Positions 9,270 to 18,431 are shown, counted from the stretch's first letter. The stretch: DNA of 57,464 nucleotides from JBOGEB01 sp050743125 (GCA_050743125.1 JBOGEB010000006.1:1-57464), one strand, 5' to 3'. Numbers and translations: made by a program. The notes: generated by a model from the letters alone, not told the origin.

Positions 9270-10676
9270 CTACCCGTGCAGAGGCTTGCCCGCGAGCGCG
9301 AGGTGGGCCTCACCAATCGCCTCGGTGAGGGTGGGGTGAGGGTGGATGAACTCGGCCACCTCGGTCGGCAACGCCTCCCAGTTGTAGATGAGCTGCCCCT
9401 CCGCAATCAGGTCGGTGGCGTGCGGGCCGATGATGTGGATGCCGAGGACGCGACCGCTGTCCTTGGCGGCGAGCACCTTCGCGTGCCCGCTCCCGCGCAT
9501 CATCATCGCACGGGCGCTGTGAGAGAACGGGAAAGTCTGGGACTCGTACGCGATGCCCTGGTCGCGGAGCTCCTGCTCGGTGTAGCCGACGGCGCCGATC
9601 TCAGGGTGGCAGTAGTAGACACGGGGCACGCCCAGGTAGTCGATCGGGCGGACCCGCTGCCCGGCGGCATGCTCGGCGACGAGGAAGCCCTCCTGGAACG
9701 AGGCGTGCGCGAGACCGAGCGTCGGGATGACGTCGCCGATCGCGTACTGGGCGCCGCCGTCCCACGCCACCCCCGTACGGCAAAACTCATCGACGACGAC
9801 GTAGCCGTTCTTGTCGAGCGAGACGCCCGCGCCCTCGAAACCCATGTCCTCCGACACCGGGCGGCGCCCGACCGCGACCATGAGGAGGTCGCCCTCGAAG
9901 GACTGCCCGCGTTGCGTGTGCGCACGCACCCCGTCGTCGCCGTGCTCGACCTTCGTGACCTGATCGCCCACCAGGACGGTCACACCGGACTTCTTGAACG
10001 CCCTCGCGAGCGCCCTCGACGTGTCGACGTCCTCGCGCGGCACCAGGGCGTCGAGCGCCTCGATGACCGTAACCTCCTCGGCGCCCCAGCCGTGCCAGAC
10101 GGTCGCGAACTCCACGCCGACGGCGCTCGCGCCCAGGACGATCGGCCGAGAGGGCACGCGTTTCAAGGTCATTGCCTCGTCGCTCGTAATGATCACCTGC
10201 CCGTCGATCTCGGCGCCTTCGACGGGCAGCTGCCGCGGGGTGGAGCCGGTGGCCAGGACGAGCGCCTTCGAGGCAGCCAGCGTGCGCTCGCCCTCTTCGG
10301 TCGCCACGACCAGGGTGCGCGCGTCATCCAGGCGCCCGGTCCCGGCGACTGTCTCGACCCCACGGGCCTTCAGGGTGGCCTGCAGGCCCTTCCAGCTCGC
10401 ATCGACGATCCTGTCCTTATAGCCGAGCACCTTGGTGACATCGACGCCGTCGAAGCTCGCCTTCACGCCGTACTGCCCGGCGGTCCGCGCGTGCTCGGCG
10501 ACCTCGGCTGCCTGGAGGAACGCCTTGGTCGGGATGCACCCCCAGTGGAGGCAGGTCCCGCCGACTTTCGCCTTCTCAACCAGCGCGACCCTCATGCCGA
10601 GCGTCGCCGCGCGTAGCGCGCACGAGTAGCCTCCCGTACCGCCGCCCAGCACAACCATCTCGTAGGTGTCCGGCAT
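9270..10676 (-). CDS. lpdA: Dihydrolipoyl dehydrogenase (E3)
   Basis: 468 aa FAD/NAD flavoprotein that reoxidises dihydrolipoyl groups of E2 and of glycine-cleavage H protein. FAD-binding GGGTGGYSCALRAATLG is at the N-terminus, the redox disulfide is in GGTCLHWGCIPTK, an NAD-binding GASAVGVEFA follows, and the C-terminal dimer region has HPHPTLTEAIGEA with the His-Glu pair. The frame is open far upstream, but the ATG at 10676 (MPDTYEMVVLGGG) gives the standard length. It heads an lpd - E2 - lipB series and is divergent from gcvT, another user of lipoyl-protein chemistry, with only 75 nt between them. Confidence 0.95.
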   Translation of the reverse strand: MPDTYEMVVLGGGTGGYSCALRAATLGMRVALVEKAKVGGTCLHWGCIPTKAFLQAAEVAEHARTAGQYGVKASFDGVDVTKVLGYKDRIVDASWKGLQATLKARGVETVAGTGRLDDARTLVVATEEGERTLAASKALVLATGSTPRQLPVEGAEIDGQVIITSDEAMTLKRVPSRPIVLGASAVGVEFATVWHGWGAEEVTVIEALDALVPREDVDTSRALARAFKKSGVTVLVGDQVTKVEHGDDGVRAHTQRGQSFEGDLLMVAVGRRPVSEDMGFEGAGVSLDKNGYVVVDEFCRTGVAWDGGAQYAIGDVIPTLGLAHASFQEGFLVAEHAAGQRVRPIDYLGVPRVYYCHPEIGAVGYTEQELRDQGIAYESQTFPFSHSARAMMMRGSGHAKVLAAKDSGRVLGIHIIGPHATDLIAEGQLIYNWEALPTEVAEFIHPHPTLTEAIGEAHLALAGKPLHG

Positions 10677-10738
10677 GGGCCGCTCCCCTGACTGCCTCGG
10701 CATCTTCCGGAAGCATCCTAGTGGTCCGAGCTCGGTTG

Positions 10739-10744
10739 TACGCT
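10739..10744 (+). promoter_or_regulatory. -10-like TACGCT placing gcvT as a leaderless transcript
   Basis: TACGCT (TANNNT) ends 7 nt before the gcvT ATG at 10752, and I see no Shine-Dalgarno sequence. That spacing puts the transcription start at or next to the A of ATG. Just upstream, 10718-10731 reads CTAGTGGTCCGAGC, close to the end of the CTAG-bordered element; it may be a leftover element tip. Confidence 0.4.
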
Positions 10745-10751
10745 CGCGCGC

Positions 10752-11849
10752 ATGTCGCCTCTCCGGCGTTCGCCGCTGCACGAGCGGCATGTGGCGCTGG
10801 GCGCCGCGATGACGCCGTTCGCTGGGTGGGAGATGCCACTGGACTACGGGAGCGTCGTCGCCGAGCACCGCGCGGTCCGTGAGAGCTGCGGGGTCTTCGA
10901 CCTCTCCCACCTGGGCGCGCTCCGGGTGACCGGCCTCCCGGCGGTGACCGCCGTTCAGTGGGCGTTCACCAACGACGCCGCGGCGCTGGCGGTCGGGCGC
11001 GCTCACTACACGCTCTGCCTCGACGACCGGGGAGGGATCGTCGATGACCTGCTCGTGTACCGCCTGGACTGGGGCTTCTTCGTCGTCCCGAACGCCGCGA
11101 ACAGCGCCGCCGTGTTCGCGGTACTGGAGGCCGCGGTCGCAGAGGCCGGCGCCTGCGAGGTCACCGACGTCAAGGAGGGCATGGCGTGCCTCGCGGTGCA
11201 GGGTCCGCGGTCGGCGGAGATGATCACGAGCGCGGGGGTCGACGTCTCCGGGCTCGGCTACCTCGACTGCCGGCCGCTGTCGCTCGGTTCGGCGCGCATG
11301 CCGCCGGGAGCTGGAGTCCTCGCCCGGTCGGGGTACACGGGCGAGCGCGGCTACGAGCTCTTCACGCCCGCAGCGCTCGCGCCTGCGCTGTGGAATCGGC
11401 TCGTAGAGGCCGGGGCCCGGCCCGCAGGGCTCGGCGCCCGCGACACGCTCCGGCTCGAGATGGGCTACCCGCTGCACGGCAATGACATCTCGACCGCGAC
11501 CTCCCCGGTCGAGGCCAGTCTGGGCTGGGCGGTCAAGGTCGGCGCGCCCTTCCGCGGTCGCGGCGCCTACCTCCGCGCGCAGGCGGACGAGCCGAGCCGC
11601 CGCCTGTGGGGCCTGCGCGCGACCGGCCGCGGGATCCCCCGCGCGCACTGCGTTGTCCAGCAGGGCGGACAGGCCGTGGGGGAGACCACCAGCGGGACGT
11701 TCTCCCCGACGCTACGGGTCGGCCTGGCGCTCGCCTACCTCGACGCTGCGGTGACCGAGGGCGTCGAGGTCGAGATCGACGTCCGCGGAAAGCCCCTTCC
11801 GGCCCAGGTCGTCAAACCGCCGTTCATCGACGCCGACCCTCGGGGGTAG
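10752..11849 (+). CDS. gcvT: Glycine cleavage system T protein (aminomethyltransferase)
   Basis: 365 aa. Transfers the aminomethyl carbon from lipoyl-H protein to tetrahydrofolate, releasing ammonia. Signatures: PLHERHVALGAAMTPFAGWEMP at the N-terminus, VVAEHRAVRESCGVFDLSHLG, RSGYTGERGYELF in the middle, and GLGARDTLRLEMGYPLHGNDIS with the folate-binding region. Normal length. No gcvH or gcvP is nearby and the 75-nt upstream space is too short for a glycine riboswitch. The related YgfZ/folate-binding family is excluded by the complete GARDTLRLE and DISTATSPVEA blocks. Confidence 0.93.
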   Translation: MSPLRRSPLHERHVALGAAMTPFAGWEMPLDYGSVVAEHRAVRESCGVFDLSHLGALRVTGLPAVTAVQWAFTNDAAALAVGRAHYTLCLDDRGGIVDDLLVYRLDWGFFVVPNAANSAAVFAVLEAAVAEAGACEVTDVKEGMACLAVQGPRSAEMITSAGVDVSGLGYLDCRPLSLGSARMPPGAGVLARSGYTGERGYELFTPAALAPALWNRLVEAGARPAGLGARDTLRLEMGYPLHGNDISTATSPVEASLGWAVKVGAPFRGRGAYLRAQADEPSRRLWGLRATGRGIPRAHCVVQQGGQAVGETTSGTFSPTLRVGLALAYLDAAVTEGVEVEIDVRGKPLPAQVVKPPFIDADPRG

Positions 11850-12045
11850 GTCCGGACCGTAATCCCGAGTTCAAGTTCGGTGCAAAGCAGGAGGTTGCGA
11901 AATGAGTTGTGGCGAAACCAGGCCATCGTCCGACGTGCCTGCCGGAGCGCCTGGGAAGACGGCCTCAAGATGCGGGGTCGGCTTTGCGACAGCCTGGATG
12001 TGCCCGTAGCCCGTGCTGCGGGGGAACGCCTCTGCGGCCTCTTGT

Positions 12046-13245
12046 TCAGGACCGCACTGCCGCCTTCTTGTCGATGGCCGCGCGGTACAGCCCCTCGTAG
12101 GCGCTGGCGACGGCCGGCCAGTCGTACCTGGGCCGCACGAACTCGCCGCCGGCGTGGCCAAGGCGTCGAGCAAGGTCGTCGTCGGCGAGCACGCGCAGCA
12201 CGTGATCGGCGAGCTGCTCGGCGTGATCCCCGATGAGCAGCTCCTTCCCGGCGACGGCGTCGACTCCGCGCGCCCCGAGCGGCGTGACGACGCAGGGCAC
12301 GTCAGCGGCCATCGCCTCGAGCAGCTTCGTCTTGATGCCCGTGCCGCTCTGAAACGGACCCACCCAGACGCGGCTGCGGACCAGCTCGGCGCGCATGTCC
12401 TCGACCTCGCCGGTGACGGTGACGCCGTCCAGCTCGCCGAGGGCGAGCACACGCGGCGACGGGTCACGCCCGGCCAGGACGAGGTGTGTGGCCGGGCGCA
12501 CCGCCCGGACGAGGGGCAGGACCTGAAGCGCGAGGTACTCGACGGCGACGACGTTCGGGGCGTAGCCCATCGCTCCGTGGAAGATGATCCGGTCGGGGTC
12601 GACCGCTGCGGTCTCATCGGGCGCGTACGCACCCGCGTCGAAGCCGATCGGGATGATCTCAAACGGCAGCGTCGGATCGAGCGCCCGCAGGGTCTTGAGG
12701 TCACCCGAGTTGCTCACCACGACCCGGTCCCAGCCCCGGTAGCGGACGGCCTCGAACTTCATGATCCGCTTCGCGTCGGCGCGGAACAACGGGGCCTTCA
12801 CCGAAGTGGTGGTCAGCGCCCGGGCCTCGACGTTCAGGTGCCAGGTGTCCATGAGGTTGAGGACGCACGGCCGTCCACCAAGCTCCGGCAGCAGGCCCGC
12901 GAGCTTGCCCGGGCCGACGTGGACGACGTCCGGTCCGAAGCGCTCGAGCTCCTCACGGAGCGCCTGGCGCAAGCCGCGGACGAGCCGCTCGGCCCGTGCC
13001 GGCCGCTGCAGGGCGGTCGCGAGGGCAAGGTCGGACAGGCTCCCCGCGAGCTTCGGCTTCGCGTAGGGGATGATCCGCCACTGGGCCTCGGCGGCCGGGT
13101 TCGTCCGCTGGTCGGGCATCCGGTACCCGATGAGGCGCACCTCGTTGCGCTTGCCGAGCTCCGGTACCAGACCCATGAGCTGCCGGCGGTAGCCGGTGGT
13201 CGTGGGGGGCAGCGGAACATCGGACGCGCAGATCAGGATTCGCAT
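12046..13245 (-). CDS. Glycosyltransferase, GT-B fold (GT4-like)
   Basis: 399 aa, cytosolic. An N-terminal Rossmann domain starts MRILICASDVPLPPTTTGYRRQLMGL, the usual acceptor-side glycine loop. The C-terminal nucleotide-sugar domain has IIFHGAMGYAPNVVAVEYL, VWVGPFQSGTGIKTKLLEAMAADVPCVVTPLGARG with the E-x7-E-like motif, and a terminal helix ending YEGLYRAAI. Its ATG is 6 nt after the stop of the upstream kinase-like gene, and the ribosome site GAGGAG overlaps that stop (TGAGGAGTCATG), so the pair is translationally coupled. It belongs to the polysaccharide locus; donor and acceptor cannot be deduced. The 196 nt between it and gcvT hold nothing I recognise. Confidence 0.85.
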   Translation of the reverse strand: MRILICASDVPLPPTTTGYRRQLMGLVPELGKRNEVRLIGYRMPDQRTNPAAEAQWRIIPYAKPKLAGSLSDLALATALQRPARAERLVRGLRQALREELERFGPDVVHVGPGKLAGLLPELGGRPCVLNLMDTWHLNVEARALTTTSVKAPLFRADAKRIMKFEAVRYRGWDRVVVSNSGDLKTLRALDPTLPFEIIPIGFDAGAYAPDETAAVDPDRIIFHGAMGYAPNVVAVEYLALQVLPLVRAVRPATHLVLAGRDPSPRVLALGELDGVTVTGEVEDMRAELVRSRVWVGPFQSGTGIKTKLLEAMAADVPCVVTPLGARGVDAVAGKELLIGDHAEQLADHVLRVLADDDLARRLGHAGGEFVRPRYDWPAVASAYEGLYRAAIDKKAAVRS

Positions 13246-13251
13246 GACTCC

Positions 13252-14583
13252 TCAACTTTTGGTCAAATCCGTCTCTCGGTCTCTGTCGAGCCAAGGTGAT
13301 CGTGGCGTGCGCCGCCTGCCCCAACGCTGCCCGTAGGCACGCCACACGGCGGCGGTGGCCTCGCGGCGGACCTGATCCGCCGGTTTGGTTGCGTCGATCA
13401 CGACGCCGCGCTGCGCCCGCTGCGCGAGCGCCCGGTAGGCCCGCCGCTCCGCCTCGAGCACTCCCGGGTCCTGCTCGCCCTTGCGTTGGTGGAGCACGGC
13501 GCCGGGAGCGTCGAGCACGACGACGAGGTCGGGCGCGGGCACGCAGTGCCCGACGAGCCACCGTCGGGCTCGGCCCAGACGGCCGAGCGGCCAGCGGGGT
13601 GGGAGCAGGGCGTCGGTGACGTAGCGGTCGAACACGACGAGCCGGCCGCGACTGCGGTGGTAGGCCCCCTCCAGCCACCGCCTCCACAGCGCACAGACCC
13701 GGGCCGCGAGGCCGAGACCGGGGGGAAGCGCCCGCTCTGGCCGGCCCGCGAGCCGTTGGTACGGGCCCATGTACACCGTCCGTGTGGGGAAGGCGAAGGT
13801 CTCGCGTAGCCCCTGGACCAGCATCGACTTACCCGCGCCGTCCGGCGCCAGCACCGCGACGCCGAGGCCGCGGCGGTAGCGCAGCCGCAGGAGCCGCCCG
13901 GCCCAGCGGCCGACGACGGCGGCGGACGCGCGGCGCCAAACCGCCGCCCGTACGTGGCGCCGCCAGCTCATCGCGAGCTGCGGGCCGAACGCAACGAGCG
14001 CCTCCCAGTCGCCGTCCCGCGCGAGGCCGAGCAGGCGCGCGGCTGACCAGGCGGGCGGGCAGGACGCATCCACGCGTGTGGCCAGCGGCCCGCCCGTGCC
14101 GGCTGCCGCGGCGAGCTCACGCAGCCGGATCACGCTGTCGTGTGGGACCGAGCCCTTGTCGAGCAGCCGGTGGAGCAGCAGCGCCCAGAAGGCGTCCTCG
14201 TCGTCTAAGACGGCCAAGCGCCCCTGGCGGCGGCGGCGCTCGAGGCACGCGGCCTCCGCGCCGGTCGGGAGCGCGAAGCCAGGACCGAACGCGAGCTCGG
14301 TCACCACGTCGAGCTTCACCCACCCGTCCCTCACCGAGTCGTAGCCCATGAAGAAGCGATGCGAGCCGTAGCCCCAGGCGGGGACTGGCACGAAGCCGAG
14401 TTCGCCCACCGCGTGTCGCAGGCGCGACAGGTCGATGGGAGGCACGAGCAGGTCGACGTCACCTGACGCCCGCTCCAGCAGCGCCTCGCCGCGCAGCACG
14501 CACCAGCGCAGGCCTTCGCGGTCGAGGGCCTGGAAAACCGCATCCACCATGGGGTGCGGCACCACGTCGGGGTAACCCCGCAC
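13252..14583 (-). CDS. Nucleotidyltransferase-fold / thymidylate-kinase-like fusion protein
   Basis: 443 aa. The first ~200 residues resemble the nucleotidyltransferase fold seen in small-molecule (e.g. aminoglycoside) nucleotidyltransferases: WCVLRGEALLERASGDVDLLVPP (landmark GDVDLLV, 41-47) and VKLDVVTEL. Residues about 240-430 are a P-loop kinase like thymidylate kinase: APDGAGKS (246-253), DRY at about 319-321, and PDLVVVLDAPGAVLHQRKGEQDP matching the lid region. GTG start with GAGGAGG 8 nt upstream; that ribosome site touches the end of the element at 14598. Such fusions occur in capsule and exopolysaccharide clusters, but substrate and reaction are unknown. Confidence 0.7.
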   Translation of the reverse strand: MRGYPDVVPHPMVDAVFQALDREGLRWCVLRGEALLERASGDVDLLVPPIDLSRLRHAVGELGFVPVPAWGYGSHRFFMGYDSVRDGWVKLDVVTELAFGPGFALPTGAEAACLERRRRQGRLAVLDDEDAFWALLLHRLLDKGSVPHDSVIRLRELAAAAGTGGPLATRVDASCPPAWSAARLLGLARDGDWEALVAFGPQLAMSWRRHVRAAVWRRASAAVVGRWAGRLLRLRYRRGLGVAVLAPDGAGKSMLVQGLRETFAFPTRTVYMGPYQRLAGRPERALPPGLGLAARVCALWRRWLEGAYHRSRGRLVVFDRYVTDALLPPRWPLGRLGRARRWLVGHCVPAPDLVVVLDAPGAVLHQRKGEQDPGVLEAERRAYRALAQRAQRGVVIDATKPADQVRREATAAVWRAYGQRWGRRRTPRSPWLDRDRETDLTKS

Positions 14584-14597
14584 GACTGCCCCTCCTC

Positions 14598-14730
14598 AGA
14601 ACGTGTTTGAGAAGTTCCGTCCGCCGATTGCCACGTTATTTGATTATAGCTGATGTAGTTTCGGTGGCAAGGGCCCCACCCGAAACCACGCGCCGCACGC
14701 CTCATGGTCCGCGTTTCCCAAACACGTTCT
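14598..14730. repeat. Complete 133-bp copy of the AGAACGTGTTTGA-ended element
   Basis: It begins AGAACGTGTTTGAGAAG and ends CCCAAACACGTTCT, a 13-14-bp inverted terminal repeat. In the centre GTTTCGGTGG faces CCACCCGAAAC, a hairpin like the one in the copy at 1-142. The element is AT-richer than its surroundings (TTATTTGATTATAGC) and has no ORF. It sits 15 nt upstream of the kinase-like gene start. Confidence 0.65.
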
Positions 14731-14832
14731 CTACAGGTGCGGCCCGGACCCCGGCGATCGGGGACACCCCCCGAGTTCCCCTGCTCGTTCCCCGGCTACA
14801 CGAACTCCACCAGCGTAGGGCAGCACGATCTG

Positions 14833-14860
14833 TTGGGGTACCTGACCACTAGGGTAAAAT
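14833..14860 (+). promoter_or_regulatory. Candidate promoter of the GDP-mannose epimerase operon
   Basis: TTGGGG (14833-14838), 16-nt spacer, TAAAAT (14855-14860). It would give a 5' leader of about 95 nt. The leader contains CTTTCGAAGAAAG (near 14897), a small hairpin, and GGGTAGGGGG before the ATG at 14962. I could not match the leader to a riboswitch class. Confidence 0.4.
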
Positions 14861-14961
14861 TTTGCGCACTCGTTGATCGATTCAGACTGGTAACCTCCTT
14901 TCGAAGAAAGCTTTCAGACGGGGAGCGAGGCTCGTTGCATTGCGGGTAGGGGGATGTCGAG

Positions 14962-15915
14962 ATGGAACGTGTGTTGGTTACCGGAGCGGGCGGGTTCATC
15001 GGCCATCATCTCGTGACCGAACTCAAGCAGCTCGGGTACTGGGTGCGTGGCGTCGACCTGAAAGCACCCGAGTTCACCGAGGTCGACGCGGACGAGTTCG
15101 AGCTTCTCGACCTGCGGCGCAGGGACGACGCGCTCCTCGCGATGCGCGGTATCGACCAGGTGTACGCGTTGGCCGCCGACATGGGCGGTATGGGGTTCAT
15201 CTCCAGCAACCACGCGACGATCCTCCACAACAACGCGCTGATCAACCTCCACACGATCGAAGCGGCGCGCATCCACGGAATCCGCCGGTACCTCTACTCG
15301 TCCTCGGCGTGCGTCTACCCCGACTATCTCCAGGTCGATGCCGACGTCGCCCCGCTGAAAGAGGAGAACGCCTACCCCGCCAACCCGCAGGACGCCTATG
15401 GCTGGGAGAAGCTGATCTCCGAGAAGCTGTGCGAGTACTACGCCAGCGAGTACGGCATGCAGGTGCGCGTCGTCCGCTTCCACAACATCTACGGACCTTA
15501 CGGGACGTACGACGGGGGACGCGAGAAGGCGCCGGCGGCGCTCTGCCGCAAGGTCGCGAAGGCTGATCCGGGCGACGTGATCGAGGTTTGGGGCGACGGG
15601 GAGCAGACGCGCTCGTTCTGTCACGTCGCCGACTGTGTCGAGGGCATCTACCGGCTGATGCAGTCCGACTATGACCAGCCGCTCAACCTCGGTACCGACC
15701 ACATGGTGTCGATCAACGAGCTTGCGCGGGTCATCATCGAGATCTCGGGCAAGCGGGACCTCGAGCTTCGGCACATCGACGGCCCCCAAGGGGTCCGGGG
15801 CCGTAACTCCGACAACACGCGCTTGCGCGAGATCTTGGGGTGGGAACCGGACATCGCCCTCGAGGAGGGACTCGTGCCCACCTACCGTTGGATCGAGAAG
15901 CAGGTCCGTGCATAA
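14962..15915 (+). CDS. GDP-mannose 3,5-epimerase-like SDR enzyme
   Basis: 317 aa extended short-chain dehydrogenase. The plant enzyme (GME) converts GDP-D-mannose to GDP-L-galactose and GDP-L-gulose. NAD-binding GAGGFIG is at 8-14. The family-specific ADMGGMGFISSNH segment follows, then SSACVYP (Cys117), YGWEK (Tyr146, Lys150), FHNIYGPYGTY and GGREKAP (Lys189), and EGVRGRNSDN-like QGVRGRNSDN near the end. From memory of Arabidopsis GME, the catalytic residues are Cys145, Tyr174, Lys178 and Lys217; all four are offset here by exactly 28, implying gap-free alignment through the active site. First gene of a tight three-gene operon (next start follows immediately after its stop). An alternative is a related UDP-sugar epimerase, but the GME-only motifs argue against it. 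Confidence 0.9.
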   Translation: MERVLVTGAGGFIGHHLVTELKQLGYWVRGVDLKAPEFTEVDADEFELLDLRRRDDALLAMRGIDQVYALAADMGGMGFISSNHATILHNNALINLHTIEAARIHGIRRYLYSSSACVYPDYLQVDADVAPLKEENAYPANPQDAYGWEKLISEKLCEYYASEYGMQVRVVRFHNIYGPYGTYDGGREKAPAALCRKVAKADPGDVIEVWGDGEQTRSFCHVADCVEGIYRLMQSDYDQPLNLGTDHMVSINELARVIIEISGKRDLELRHIDGPQGVRGRNSDNTRLREILGWEPDIALEEGLVPTYRWIEKQVRA

Positions 15916-17253
15916 ATGATGCGTAGGAGACGCTGGTGGGTGGGGCTCGGGGGAGCGCTCATTGCGGTGCTTGCCTGGGTGCTCATGCAGCCCACCCTGT
16001 CCTCCGGCACCCCGCCCGCTCCCGCCCCCGCGAGTCTGGGCGGGCTGACCCTCGTCACAACCAGCGCCAAGGGCGTGAAAGCCAACGGTGAGAGCGCCTC
16101 GCCGTCGCTGTCGGCCGACGGGTCGCGGGTCGTGTTCCTGTCATCGGCCACGAACCTCGACGCTGCCGACCCCGACCACCTGTACGACGTCTACGTGAAG
16201 GACCTTGGCAGCGGCGCGGTCAGGCTCGTGACGGCCAGGCAGGACGGGGCGAAGGCGAACGGTGAGAGCGCCTCGCCGTCGCTGTCGGCCGACGGCACAC
16301 GGGTGGTGTTCGTCTCCACCGCAACGAACCTCGACCCGGCCGACCGTGATGCGCTGCCGGATGTGTACCTGAAGGATCTTTCGACCGGCAAGCTCGTGCT
16401 CGCCTCGAGCGGCAGCGATGGGCGCAAGGCCGACGCCGGCAGCGAGCACCCGGCGCTCTCGGCGGACGGGTCACGGATCGCGTTCACCTCGCGGGCGCGC
16501 AACCTCGACCCGGCCGATCAGGACGACGTCGCCGACGTCTACGTGAAGGACCTTTCGACCGGTAAGCTCATGCTCGCCTCGACGAGCCGCGCGGGGCGCA
16601 AAGCCGATCTCGACAGCATCAGCCCAGCGCTCTCCGGCGACGGGCGGACGGTCGTGTTCGCCACGGCCGCGAGCACCCTCGACCCCGGTGACCGCCCGGA
16701 CGTCTTCGACGTCTACGCAAAGAGCCTGGAGACCGGCGGGTTGACCCTCGTGTCAGCGGCAGGCGGCGGAATCGGCCCGCAGGACGAGAGCCGCGAGCCG
16801 GCGCTGTCGGCCGACGGCAAGGTCGTCGCCTTCACCGCCGGTGCGATCCCCTCGAACTCCGACGACACCGCGATTGCGAACGTCTTCACGCGGGACCTTG
16901 CCACCGGCAAGGTGACATTGATCTCGACACCCAGGGATACCGCCACCGGGGGTGCCACCACGGCGAACGGCTCCAGCGGCGACCCCGCGATCTGCGCGAA
17001 CGGGAACGTGGTCGCGTTCACGACCTCGGCTACGAACCTCACCCCGAGCGCGTCTGGCCCCGAGGTGATCGTCAAGGACCTGTCGAGCGGCGTCAGGACT
17101 CTAGGACGCGGAGCGACCCAGGGCAGCGCTCCGGCGGTGTCCGAGGACGGCCGGACGGTGGCGTTCGTCTCGTCTGCCACGAACTTTGCTTCCACCGACG
17201 CCGATCGGCTCGCAGACATCTACGTGGCCCGCTGGCGCGACTCCTGCCGATAA
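15916..17253 (+). CDS. Secreted or membrane-anchored PD40/TolB-like beta-propeller protein
   Basis: 445 aa. A single N-terminal membrane segment or signal (RRRRWWVGLGGALIAVLAWVL) is followed by about seven repeats of roughly 50 residues. Each has the pattern SLSADGSRVVFLSSATNLD..D..D.YVKDL.TG, the WD40-like PD40 propeller blade of TolB-type proteins. The start ATG follows the previous stop with no gap (TAAATG) and the stop overlaps the next start (TAATG), so it is coupled on both sides. Strong DNA-level similarity between blades 1 and 2 (16081-16110 and 16258-16290 are nearly identical) shows recent duplication. Its role is unknown; co-transcription with an epimerase and a glycosyltransferase suggests a polymer-binding or assembly function. 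Confidence 0.8.
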   Translation: MMRRRRWWVGLGGALIAVLAWVLMQPTLSSGTPPAPAPASLGGLTLVTTSAKGVKANGESASPSLSADGSRVVFLSSATNLDAADPDHLYDVYVKDLGSGAVRLVTARQDGAKANGESASPSLSADGTRVVFVSTATNLDPADRDALPDVYLKDLSTGKLVLASSGSDGRKADAGSEHPALSADGSRIAFTSRARNLDPADQDDVADVYVKDLSTGKLMLASTSRAGRKADLDSISPALSGDGRTVVFATAASTLDPGDRPDVFDVYAKSLETGGLTLVSAAGGGIGPQDESREPALSADGKVVAFTAGAIPSNSDDTAIANVFTRDLATGKVTLISTPRDTATGGATTANGSSGDPAICANGNVVAFTTSATNLTPSASGPEVIVKDLSSGVRTLGRGATQGSAPAVSEDGRTVAFVSSATNFASTDADRLADIYVARWRDSCR

Positions 17254-18431
17254 TGAGCGGCCGAGGACGAGGGGGCAGCCTCGGGCCAGCGTTGTTCTGG
17301 GGCGCGGTCGGTACGCTCGGCTACACGTACGTGGCGTTCCCCGCAGCGGTGTTCGTCCGCGGGGTTGTGGGGCACCGACCGCACCAGACCGGTGCCGGCG
17401 CTCCCCGGGTGACGGTCATCGTCGCGGCGCACAACGAGGCCGAGGTCATCGGCAGCAAGCTGGACAACCTCCTCGCCGTCGACTACCCCTGTGACCGGTT
17501 CGAGGTGATCGTGGCCTCCGACGGTTCCGACGACGGCACCAACGAGGTAGTCGCGGGATTCGCCGAGCGCGGGGTGCGGCTGCTCGCCCTGCCGCGGGTT
17601 GGCAAGGCGACCGCCCTGAACGAGGCCGTGGCCGCCGCGACCGGCGAGATCGTGGTGTTCTCCGACGCGAACACGCTCTATGCGCCCGACGCCATCCGCG
17701 CGCTCGTGCGACCGTTCGCTGACCCACAGGTCGGGGGCGTCGCTGGCGACCAGCGCTACGTGCGCGACTCCACAGCCGCGGCGAGCGCCACGGGGGAGCT
17801 GCGCTACTGGGACTTCGACCGGTTGCTGAAGATCGGCGAGAGCCGTGCCGGCCACGTGATCTCGGCGACCGGCGCAATCTACGCGGTCCGGCGTGGGCTC
17901 GTCGACCACGTGCCGGACGGGGTGACCGACGACTTCTTCGTCTCGACCGGCGTCATCGCGCACGGCAAACGGCTCGTCTTCGCGCCTGACGCCGTCGCCT
18001 ACGAGCCCGTCGCCGCCACGAGCAAGGTCGAGCTGGGCCGCAAGGTGCGGATTATCACAAGGGGCCTGCGCGCGGTGGCGGCCAGGCGGGCACTGCTCGA
18101 CCCGCGTCGGCACGGCTTCTACGCCGTCCAGCTGTTCTCGCACAAGGTGCTGCGCCGTCTCATGGCCGTTCCGCTGATCAGCGTGGCGGTGTCGAGCCCT
18201 CTGCTGTGGCGCCGGGGCCGGCTGTATCGAGCGGCTACCGTCGCTCAGGTCGCTTTCTATACGGCCGCGGGTCTCGGCCTGCGCCGCAAGACGACCTCGC
18301 CACCACCCGGCCCCGCCGGCCGAGTGCTCGCGCTGCCGGCCTACTTCGTGCTCGTCAACGCGGCCTGTCTCCGCGCGGTCTGGAACCTCCTCCGCGGCAC
18401 CCGCATCGACCGCTGGGAACCCCAGCGCTGA
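17253..18431 (+). CDS. Family 2 glycosyltransferase, membrane-associated
   Basis: 392 aa. An N-terminal hydrophobic segment (ALFWGAVGTLGYTYVAFPAAVF) precedes a GT-A catalytic domain: VTVIVAAHNEAEVIGSKLDNLL, EVIVASDGSDDGTNEVV with the first Asp motif, FSDANTLY as the metal-binding DXD equivalent, the GDQRYVR segment, and TDDFFVSTGVIAHGKRLVF with the TDD acid. A QXXRW-type motif appears as RKVRIITRGLRA. C-terminal membrane helices (about 300-370). This layout resembles processive or lipid-linked sugar polymerases such as the IcaA/HasA superfamily, although the exact linkage cannot be told. ATG overlaps the upstream stop. Confidence 0.85.
   Translation: MSGRGRGGSLGPALFWGAVGTLGYTYVAFPAAVFVRGVVGHRPHQTGAGAPRVTVIVAAHNEAEVIGSKLDNLLAVDYPCDRFEVIVASDGSDDGTNEVVAGFAERGVRLLALPRVGKATALNEAVAAATGEIVVFSDANTLYAPDAIRALVRPFADPQVGGVAGDQRYVRDSTAAASATGELRYWDFDRLLKIGESRAGHVISATGAIYAVRRGLVDHVPDGVTDDFFVSTGVIAHGKRLVFAPDAVAYEPVAATSKVELGRKVRIITRGLRAVAARRALLDPRRHGFYAVQLFSHKVLRRLMAVPLISVAVSSPLLWRRGRLYRAATVAQVAFYTAAGLGLRRKTTSPPPGPAGRVLALPAYFVLVNAACLRAVWNLLRGTRIDRWEPQR

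Noticed and set aside
8679..10616. A 645-codon open frame opposite E2 and lpd
   Set aside because: Shadow frame over two well-supported enzymes.
10677..10751. Glycine riboswitch before gcvT
   Set aside because: Only 75 nt are available and the promoter geometry indicates a leaderless transcript.
14861..14961. Riboswitch in the GDP-mannose epimerase leader
   Set aside because: Only a small hairpin is visible; no conserved core of a c-di-GMP or other known class was seen.
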